Shown: piece by piece, positions 9,301-10,599 of the stretch
Numbering within the stretch: the stretch's first letter is position 1
Layout: each line of letters begins with the position of its first letter
Assembly: GCA_016191715.1 (NCBI GenBank)
Contig: JACPVN010000354.1
Location: 1 to 10,599 of the forward strand
Direction of reading: 5' to 3'
From: Ignavibacteriota bacterium
GTDB taxonomy: Bacteria; Bacteroidota; Ignavibacteria; UBA10030; SZUA-254
DNA length: 10,599 nucleotides
Translations under genes and position numbers: made by a program
The notes under the pieces: generated by a model
What the model was told of the DNA's origin: nothing
Databases searched by the model: none
What the model saw: the letters and a program-made list of their open reading frames with translations, nothing else

Positions 9301-10464
9301 CTGATTCGAGGCACTCAAATCAATTCCATCGAATGTTACATAATCGCTTCCATCTAATCTAATAATACCATCCCCCAAAGCCCCCAATGAGGTTGTTGTA
9401 TTTGAACCTGCATCCGTACGGGAGACAAGCGGATTTGCTCCGGTTCCGTCTTTCTGGAAGGTGATCGTATTCACCGCGGTACCGGTCGCAGTGAGCGTAA
9501 TTTGTGAAGTGCTGCTTTCCGTATGCCCTGCCGCAACTAACACCACAATCGGTCCCGATGCAGTTCCTGCATTCAATGCAGTAACAAAACTTGCTATCGT
9601 CGGATAGCAGGGGCTAGGACTGCTCCCGATATAATATGTGCCGGAAAAATTCGTGCTTGCCGCGCCAGTTGTATAAGAATAATTCGCGCCGCCGTTGTTG
9701 TTGAGGTTCAACGTTGCGAGGTCGTGCGAACGTTGACCGTGAGTTCCTACATCTGTATTGATAGTGCCTGCAGACTTGTTGCTTGAATAGACATAGTAGG
9801 CATACGCAACCGAAGCTGTTCCGTCGCACGGAATAACCGCCGTGCCTGTCGTTCCGACAAATGTTGCCTGCACAAGCGTTGATGTCGTCCATCCATCTTT
9901 CGTGTAACGGACAAAAACATTTTCACCTGAAGACGGAGCGGAGGAAGTTGTAATCGTCACAACGACTGCTTCATTCGCGGCAGGCGACACGGGAAGTTGC
10001 GTCACGGAAGAAATTGTGACAGGATTGAAACTCGTTTGCAATACAGACATGTACGCGTTCGTAGCAGACACATCTTCCATGTTGAATGTGTAATAATAAC
10101 CGCTCGTTGTCGTTGAAAGTGTTCCGGGCGAACCGCCGTTACCACTATTATACAACGCTCCGATATTTGAGCCTCCATCCGGTGCAATAACTGCATCGAA
10201 CGAAACCGCAGGCGAACCTGCTGAGTATGGTCTCCAGACATCTCCGGGGAAACCACAACTCGCGGGAAACTCCCACGATACAGATGATGAACTTGTATTT
10301 GCCTGAAGGCGCGCTTGTCGGAGCGCACCTAAATCTACCAGAACTGTGCAATCGTACGGACTGCCTGCAAGATTATTCGTGCTGATGGCGCCCGGTTGTG
10401 CAAACAACGTTGCGCTTGCAACAACGATGAGAAGAAGTGATAAAATAATAGTAATGTGTTTCAT
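1..10464 (-). CDS. Giant secreted modular surface protein (beta-helix, FN3, SdrD-B-like), 3' end outside window
   Basis: The open frame covers 3488 codons from ATG 10464 to the window edge without a stop. It begins with a signal peptide and then carries, in order, an Ig-like domain (about residues 150-230), beta-helix 1 (277-976), an Ig-like domain (977-1095), beta-helix 2 (1109-1600), three FN3-like domains (1601-1918), a charged segment (1919-1982), beta-helix 3 (1983-2443), three FN3-like domains (2444-2797), an anchor-J-like domain (2798-2958), four SdrD-B-like repeats (2959-3383) and a further C-terminal domain. Proteins of this build are known from Bacteroidota and Ignavibacteria as exported adhesin-like or cell-surface proteins, usually carrying a T9SS C-terminal sorting domain. 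No catalytic motif was recognised, so an adhesive or structural role is inferred. The beta-helix could also bind or cleave polysaccharide, but no pectate-lyase active-site pattern stood out. The gene appears intact as far as it is visible. Confidence 0.95.
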   Translation of the reverse strand, partial: MKHITIILSLLLIVVASATLFAQPGAISTNNLAGSPYDCTVLVDLGALRQARLQANTSSSSVSWEFPASCGFPGDVWRPYSAGSPAVSFDAVIAPDGGSNIGALYNSGNGGSPGTLSTTTSGYYYTFNMEDVSATNAYMSVLQTSFNPVTISSVTQLPVSPAANEAVVVTITTSSAPSSGENVFVRYTKDGWTTSTLVQATFVGTTGTAVIPCDGTASVAYAYYVYSSNKSAGTINTDVGTHGQRSHDLATLNLNNNGGANYSYTTGAASTNFSGTYYIGSSPSPCYPTIASFVTALNAGTASGPIVVLVAAGHTESSTSQITLTATGTAVNTITFQKDGTGANPLVSRTDAGSNTTTSLGALGDGIIRLDGSDYVTFDGIDLSASNQGIEYGYYTHKPSGTDGCQNVTIKNSTVTMTKGTSGMVAGIYIGNGSTSVSSATGVIVTSDAGRNMNITLTGNTIQNVHAGIICRGATAMYDSIFTIGSQPTAFLAGGGNTIQNFGGGSATATYGVYFIYVSSPSVAYNTINNAGGGGSAHGLTLYGIFYSTVRGVVVGSNNAFTLANTSASSATQYIYNSNLVTSENFSNNTFAAGTISSTGTVYLIYASNSTTDVTISGNSTSGSISRTSASGTFYCYYNNGSPGSGSENVYGNTFSNITLAGTSTFYGSSSTTASGHTQNYYNNTISNITGGSGTMYGMHFTFAGTRSVYSNQIYGFTGGGTVNGLSLGSGTTGNIYKNKIYNLSSTSIGTTTGTVAGMLISAGTSVYVYNNFISDLRAGTCASTDAIRAFNITSATVTSIIGLYYNSVYLVATSSGTNFGTTGVYHTASTTATTAVLDMRNNVIVNNSTPSGTGLTVAYRRSSTTLANYYSSSNNNDFYGGTPDASHLIFYDGTNSDQTISAYKTRMATRDQSSFSENPPFVNVATTPYDLHMQTTVATQTESGGTPVTGPIAVADDYDTDARHASAPDVGADEFAGTGLDLSAPSITYTPLTNTSSTSGRTITATISDASGVPQSGAGLPVLYWKINSGSYSSATGTWTSGNSYDFSFGAGVVAADVVSYYIVAQDNAGTPNVAAQPSTGASGFTTNPPAVSTPPTTPSSYLILGTINGTKTVGATGADYATLTAAVTALNNNELNGALTFSLIDANYPSETFPITINVNSGSSATNTVTIKPNTGVAITVSGSSDSSIFKINGADYIIFDGSNTALSPNGTDRSLTISNTSTATNTAAIWVASLGTGAGSTNVTIKNCNIAAGSNTVTSTFGIFVGGTTISTSGTGDDNDNLTVNNNSITKAYYGMYARASATGVNNALMVTQNSIGSSTASDYIGKYGLDITQTTGSDISQNTIFNFIGTITNPTGMLIGTGFVSSTISRNDIHSLRYTGTGGYGGKGIDINTGSASSSVTIANNMIYDLLGDGWNTLTGDAIVGIRIQGTTGGLNIYYNSVNLYGTFAGNSSGTLSAVLYIPSGVTNIDVRNNIFATSLVNSNAASAKSYTVYDAGANTVFSTVNYNDYYPSGTQGILGYLSADKTTLGDWQTATGQDANSISADPKFTSNTNLHINTAVVSPVHNAGTTIGTVTLDYDGDGRHASTPDMGADEFSYPVPQAFTLSSPSGPGQNLSGTLSWASSTGALSYNVYLDQNVTPVTLHEGNVSGITSAYTGLTQNTTYYWDVWARNAIGDSLKASNGPFSFTTVTPPADPTGLTLSDMKMDSMMLSFTDNAPDGSSGETGFIVYRKAGSAPTVGTGSPDSVALLAANAGTGTVNYQDWGLSPNVNYFYRVASRNAQGESNYTENDSTTLAQTPGATALTPSGHSIRAVLTPLTNSAATEFALRFNDTAYVNTSGALSTTPVWGTYAGFGGATGVVVTGLDQGAMYVFDAKARNANLIETGFGAQANATTVGPMSGDYTVGLTMFNSIAGKEITFKKETRRITVTEEELINEATKDRPAEYRTVTKEVEHEYYVPMENGKAYEGELFVREPMSPNAGVYPTITAAIADLNDRGIDAAVRFLLLDAAYPSETYPITINAVSGTSAINTVTLMPNPSVAVTVSGSSTTQLFKFNGVSYFTINGVNVGGSSLMISNTSTSGSAVQFINGSSDNTITKTTLKGVSTSTSNGVVHFSTAGATGNNNNRIDTCMITSGATRAVYGIFGSGTSLTPNTGNTISNNSIVDFGASSGTSAGMYLSAGMVNTSILNNSIYQTSGASGTTVYGIAMYNVNGTFVSKNQIYGLTSTGTSPTIAGMYYFGASGATITQTVENNFISLDATTTKPDATLRGIDVFPYSGNTINIYFNSIFIGGTGVATGTTAAIAKRDACNIEMKNNIVVNARTGGTGKHYAIYVSNTTGTLGFNYNDYFASGTNGVLGYWGTSDQTTLAAWRTASSQDANSINNDPLYTSGSNLHINNSPGIFSPVGNAGITIGGITSDIDNEMRTATPDMGADEFPFPAPGSFTLISPTGASEPVVVNLVWNPAFGATRYDVYIGTDNPPMTLVANNVADTQYTFSGSPSTTYNWNVYAENSDSSFGSRTISSNGPLSFTTVDAPNAPSGLTLTTGLNTVGARIKARLAELNQNLEQAKTKEEYFAIEKEIGTLQAELLTTAFIQASWTDNATTEDNFYVYRKAGSAPSIGAPYTDRIAVLGPSAGSGGVVNYNDTPLDLNTQYFYRVTAATTAEVESGFAGADTTTLAETPGAPTFGDVTWESFTLYLDPKDNSAVTEFAIQDSASGMYVSSGGTISSGSPVWQTYDVWGGAVGKEITGLARGTVYALAAKARNSAGVETAFGPNGSQQTTFDQNGTALNEGFENPPFPPTGWQAIQNDAGAQNWRDTTVNPHGGARVAHARWESSSLQNDDWLITKLVAVPTIAPELSFWYRAQSTSWVDSFEVWVNLAADGSTPADFLLRGTKVYENSDNNFTTYQNKKIDMATYAGQQIYIAWRYDAFDAFRLYLDDVMLTGKNPPNTVTIKKQIDADGDLGTTNDRTAKQWGLSLRTGSPTGTVVASVASDTMLVVPNLIDGTYYAVEEDSAGWAHLGYIVDATPTASSANYVQFTMTGGGISKEITLVNFQPNTVIVRKYADADGSVGTTDDRSKKSWFLALYRGSVAPANLVASGNTDSLNAGSLSTGTYIAYEADSSGWTVLGHVKNGTPVTSSSRYDTLTVSGGTTSTVDFVNAQLNSITVSKYRDVDGGTPTKDEVRGWSFAIRRDSCNGALVASGTGQLFIAPSLPAGVYYVSEADSSGWTHVGYGLDGGAPQSSNSSCVTVTVTSGESKSVEFINFHPNTITLRKFRDADGGSPSFDTQIPWGLMVKNDENDVIGEGTSGELVVTGLIDGYYTVCEADSEFWSANGYRINNSDANPGTPQCVLYSVGFSVADGQSIVIDFANYLLDTAKFYSVVADSFALTKDSKAALKSIKKKADKVEFSVYVKPDSNNVNDLHVEFAVELDTVRYDFTVTPTPTTMTPVAKSKLKKWDMTFATPLNQGDSVVLSGW
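316..1590 (-). repeat. Four tandem SdrD-B / prealbumin-like repeats (residues 2959-3383)
   Basis: Repeat starts are N2959 (bases 1267-1590), N3067 (946-1266), N3174 (631-945) and N3279 (316-630), with lengths of 108, 107, 105 and 105 residues. Each opens N-(T/S)-(V/I)-x-(V/L), followed by an acidic loop (DADGDLGTTNDR, DADGSVGTTDDR, DVDGGTPTKDE, DADGGSPSFD), a Trp-led strand (WGLSLR, WFLALY, WSFAIR, WGLMVK), then G-x-Y-x-x-x-E-x-D-S-x-x-W and a closing V-(N/D)-F strand. This resembles the SdrD-B or Cna-B type of rigid stalk domains. The Asp-rich loops suggest calcium binding, by analogy. The repeats are clear in protein and much less so in DNA. Confidence 0.8.
1591..2073 (-). other. Choice-of-anchor-J / cleaved-adhesin-like domain (residues 2798-2958)
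   Basis: The opening LNEGFENPPFPPTGWQAI is the hallmark E-x-F-E-x-x-x-F-P-P-x-G-W of this domain, followed by NWRDTTVNPHGGARVAHARW, DDWLITKLVAVPTIAPELSF and FWYRAQSTSWVDSFEVWV. It closes with GQQIYIAWRYDAFDAFRLYL and DDVM. The fold is a jelly-roll sandwich known from gingipain-type adhesin regions and from many T9SS-exported proteins, with carbohydrate or protein binding suggested for relatives. Length of about 155 residues is normal. This is one of the better recognised parts of the protein. Confidence 0.82.
2074..3135 (-). repeat. Three FN3-like domains after module 3 (residues 2444-2797)
   Basis: The first domain runs from PGSFTLISPTGASEPVVV through TYNWNVYAEN to LSFTTVDAPN. The second begins APSGLTLTTGLN, is interrupted by a helical insertion, and resumes AFIQASWTDNATTEDNFY, VYRKAGSAP (2618-2626) and TQYFYRVTAATTAEVESG. 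The third contains FTLYLDPKDNSAVTEFAI, SPVWQTYDVWGG and GLARGTVYALAAKARNSAG. Order and phrases match the FN3 set after module 2, so the whole helix plus three-FN3 block was duplicated. Confidence 0.72.
2671..2796 (-). other. Coiled-coil helical hairpin inserted in an FN3-like domain (residues 2557-2598)
   Basis: Two amphipathic helices are visible: RIKARLAELNQNLEQA with hydrophobic residues at 2562, 2566, 2569, 2573 and 2576, and YFAIEKEIGTLQAELL with them at 2582, 2585, 2589, 2592 and 2596, both in 3-4 spacing and joined by KTKEE. The flanks are beta-strands of one FN3-like domain, and the paralogous domain after module 2 goes straight across this point without the 42 residues. The A-K-T-x-E-E ... 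I-E-K-E-I ... L-Q-A-E-L wording resembles, from memory, the helical hairpin of DUF4349 proteins. It is the only clearly helical segment of the mature protein. Confidence 0.7.
3136..4518 (-). repeat. Parallel beta-helix module 3 with GADEF cap (residues 1983-2443)
   Basis: The entry reads YPTITAAIADLNDRGIDAAV, then AAYPSETYPITINAVSG, TVTLMPNPSVAVTVSGSS and YFTINGVNVGG, paralleling module 2 almost phrase by phrase. Rungs include NNRIDTCMI, NNSIVDFGAS, NNSIYQTSG, KNQIYGLTS, NNFISLDATT, FNSIFIGGTG and NNIVVNARTGG. The cap begins YNDYFASGTNGVLGYWG (2352), continues with QDANSINNDPLY, NLHINNSPG and NAGITIGG, and ends PDMGADEF (2436-2443). It is about the same length as module 2 and its closest relative within the protein. 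Confidence 0.8.
4519..4710 (-). other. Highly charged segment before beta-helix 3 (residues 1919-1982)
   Basis: About 64 residues are packed with Lys, Arg and Glu, for example AGKEITFKKETRRITVTEEE, NEATKDRPAEYRTVTKEVE and HEYYVPMENGKAYEGELFV. The rest of the protein is Ser/Thr/Gly/Asn-rich with few charges. The alternation of charged and beta-branched residues fits amphipathic strands more than a coiled coil. The equivalent places before modules 1 and 2 hold only a short strand and linker. I do not recognise a family. Confidence 0.6.
4711..5664 (-). repeat. Three FN3-like domains after module 2 (residues 1601-1918)
   Basis: The first domain runs from PQAFTLSSPSG through TYYWDVWARN to FSFTTVTPP. 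The second starts DPTGLTLSDMKMDSMMLSFT, contains VYRKAGSAP (1734-1742) and VNYFYRVASRNAQGES, and ends near TTLAQTPGA. The third includes EFALRFNDTAYV, PVWGTYAGF and GLDQGAMYVFDAKARNAN. The Y-x-V/W-x-V-x-A-x-N ends are typical FN3 F-strand patterns. The same three-domain set occurs after module 3. FN3 units in such proteins usually act as spacers or carbohydrate- or protein-binding supports. Confidence 0.72.
5665..7140 (-). repeat. Parallel beta-helix module 2 with GADEF cap (residues 1109-1600)
   Basis: The entry motif is YATLTAAVTALNNNELNGAL, then ANYPSETFPITINVNSG and TVTIKPN, followed by ADYIIFDGSN. Rungs include NNSITKAYYG, QNSIGSSTAS, QNTIFNFIGT, RNDIHSLRY, NNMIYDLLGDG and YNSVNLYGTF. 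The cap block begins at YNDYYPSGTQGILGY (1511), passes through QDANSISADPKF, NLHINT, SPVHNAGT and DYDGDGRHAS, and ends PDMGADEF (1593-1600). The order and wording of this cap match module 3 closely and module 1 more loosely. Function as for the other helices: an extended surface, ligand unknown. Confidence 0.8.
7180..7536 (-). other. Ig-like spacer domain (residues 977-1095)
   Basis: After the first GADEF cap the protein reads DLSAPSITYTPL, then RTITATISDASGVP, LPVLYWKI and VVSYYIVAQDNAGTPNV. This is the strand pattern of an Ig-like unit frequent in Bacteroidota and Ignavibacteria exported proteins, starting with D-x-x-x-P-x-I and ending in YY-x-x-A-x-D-x-x-G-x-P. A Pro/Thr-rich linker (PPAVSTPPTTPSS) then leads to module 2. 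Unlike modules 2 and 3, module 1 has this single domain in place of three FN3-like domains. Confidence 0.65.
7537..9636 (-). repeat. Parallel beta-helix module 1 with GADEF cap (residues 277-976)
   Basis: The module opens with a strand and a helix-like entry (YYIGSSPSPCYPTIASFVTALN), the usual N-terminal cap of these helices, followed by DYVTFDGIDL. Many rungs of about 20-30 residues follow, each marked by an Asn-x-hydrophobic step such as GNTIQNVHAG, GNTIQNFGGG, YNTINNAGGG, GNTFSNITLAG, NNTISNITGG, SNQIYGFTGG, KNKIYNLSS, NNFISDLRAG, YNSVYLVATS and NNVIVNS. The C-terminal block (about 875-976) contains DLHMQ and ends PDVGADEF (969-976). At about 700 residues it is the longest of the three helices. 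The fold is known from pectate lyase-like and adhesin proteins; a specific ligand cannot be read from the sequence. Confidence 0.8.
9637..10398 (-). other. N-terminal mature region with Ig-like domain (residues 23-276)
   Basis: Residues 23-145 are a globular-looking stretch that I do not recognise. It holds two cysteines, C39 (YDCTV) and C70 (ASCGF), that could pair in an exported protein. Residues about 148-230 have the alternating hydrophobic pattern of an Ig/FN3-like sandwich (VTISSVTQLPVSP; VFVRYTKDGW; VAYAYYVYSS), resembling the 'bad-news' Ig-like units often placed before beta-helices in Bacteroidota surface proteins. Residues 230-276 are a Gly/Asn/Ser-rich linker containing THGQRSHDLATLNLNNNGG. 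No active-site motif is visible. Confidence 0.55.
10399..10464 (-). other. Sec signal peptide (residues 1-22)
   Basis: The protein starts MKHITIILSLLLIVVASATL followed by FAQPG. A short basic start (K2, H3) is followed by a hydrophobic core at residues 4-16 and a small-residue region. The likely signal peptidase I cut is after A22 (LFA|QPG), leaving Gln at the mature N-terminus, a common arrangement in Bacteroidota-type exported proteins. There is no lipobox Cys, so it is not a lipoprotein. The product is therefore exported at least to the periplasm. Confidence 0.87.
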
Positions 10465-10532
10465 AACGACTCCAAATGGATGTTAAATGGATTAAGGAAA
10501 AAAACTTTTTTGAGTTGTAATCGGAATTGGGA
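10465..10532 (-). promoter_or_regulatory. AT-rich intergenic leader of the giant gene
   Basis: These 68 bases separate the probable upstream stop from the ATG at 10464. They hold a run of seven A and six T around one C (10498-10511, plus strand), which is an A/T-only inverted repeat, and then the ribosome binding site. I could not place a convincing -35/-10 pair or a Bacteroidota-type -7 box (TAnnTTTG). The gene may be read from a promoter here or by read-through from the upstream gene. No GC-rich terminator hairpin is present, which leaves read-through possible. Confidence 0.3.
10470..10473 (-). promoter_or_regulatory. Shine-Dalgarno GGAG for the giant gene
   Basis: On the minus strand GGAG stands five bases before the ATG at 10464 (GGAGTCGTTATG). 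In frame, a TAA at 10483-10485 closes the frame just upstream and there is no other ATG between it and 10464, so this site fixes the start. The start is also supported by the signal peptide that follows directly. Confidence 0.75.
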
Positions 10533-10599
10533 TTATTTTTCAACAGAGAATGCATCCTGCGCGGCAGAATACAAGAACACTTCTTCCTTCGTTCTTTCC
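10533..10599 (-). CDS. C-terminal end of an upstream gene (partial, unidentified)
   Basis: Reading the minus strand from the window edge gives 22 codons ending in a TAA stop at 10533-10535; the C-terminal residues read FLYSAAQDAFSVEK. The composition is that of an ordinary soluble protein, and the frame closes shortly before the ribosome binding site of the giant gene, as expected for a co-directional neighbour. The 5' part lies outside the window, so no function can be given. A second minus-strand frame stays open only to a TGA a few bases upstream of this stop, and its residues (Cys-rich) look less protein-like. The call rests only on plausibility of the short translation. Confidence 0.4.
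   Translation of the reverse strand, partial: ERTKEEVFLYSAAQDAFSVEK

Noticed and set aside
3136..9636. Pectate lyase or other polysaccharide-cleaving activity of the beta-helices
   Set aside because: The fold is shared with such enzymes, but I saw no catalytic Asp/Arg pattern standing out among the rungs, so only the fold is claimed.
10498..10511. A-run/T-run inverted repeat as a terminator for the upstream gene
   Set aside because: The arms are only A and T with a single base between them, so no stable stem can form; a GC-rich hairpin is missing.
10373..10555. Minus-strand open frame of 60 codons across the gene start
   Set aside because: It overlaps the signal peptide in another frame, has no good ribosome binding site and its translation is low-complexity Ser/Tyr/His, unlike a real protein.

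Overview
The window is essentially one giant gene on the minus strand. Its ATG is at 10464 and the reading frame runs without a stop to base 1, giving exactly 3488 codons with the 3' end outside the window. The frame was followed by hand through most of the window, and no in-frame stop or frameshift was found. The product looks like a secreted or cell-surface, modular, adhesin-like protein rich in Ser, Thr, Gly and Asn. I recognise domain classes but no specific gene name, so no symbol is given.

Layout in protein order (high to low coordinates): signal peptide; an N-terminal region ending in an Ig-like domain; parallel beta-helix module 1 with an Ig-like domain behind it; beta-helix module 2 followed by three fibronectin-III-like (FN3) domains; a short, highly charged segment; beta-helix module 3 followed by three more FN3-like domains, one of which carries a helical insertion; a choice-of-anchor-J / cleaved-adhesin-like domain; four tandem repeats of about 105 residues resembling SdrD-B / prealbumin-like folds, each with an acidic loop near its start; and the beginning of a further C-terminal domain. 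Each beta-helix ends in a capping block that finishes in PD(M/V)GADEF.

Upstream of the gene are about 68 non-coding bases with a clear Shine-Dalgarno sequence. The last bases of the window read as the probable C-terminus of another minus-strand gene. No RNA gene, mobile element or CRISPR array was seen.

The architecture, the 'LFAQ' type signal-peptide end and moderate GC suggest a member of the Bacteroidota/Chlorobiota/Ignavibacteria group, where such giant proteins are usually exported by the type IX secretion system (T9SS). This is inference: the C-terminal sorting domain that would prove it lies outside the window. The most unusual points are a coiled-coil hairpin inserted in one FN3 domain but absent from its paralogous copy, a charged segment in front of module 3, and evidence that the internal duplications are old and held under protein-level selection. 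I do not see a multi-gene system here.
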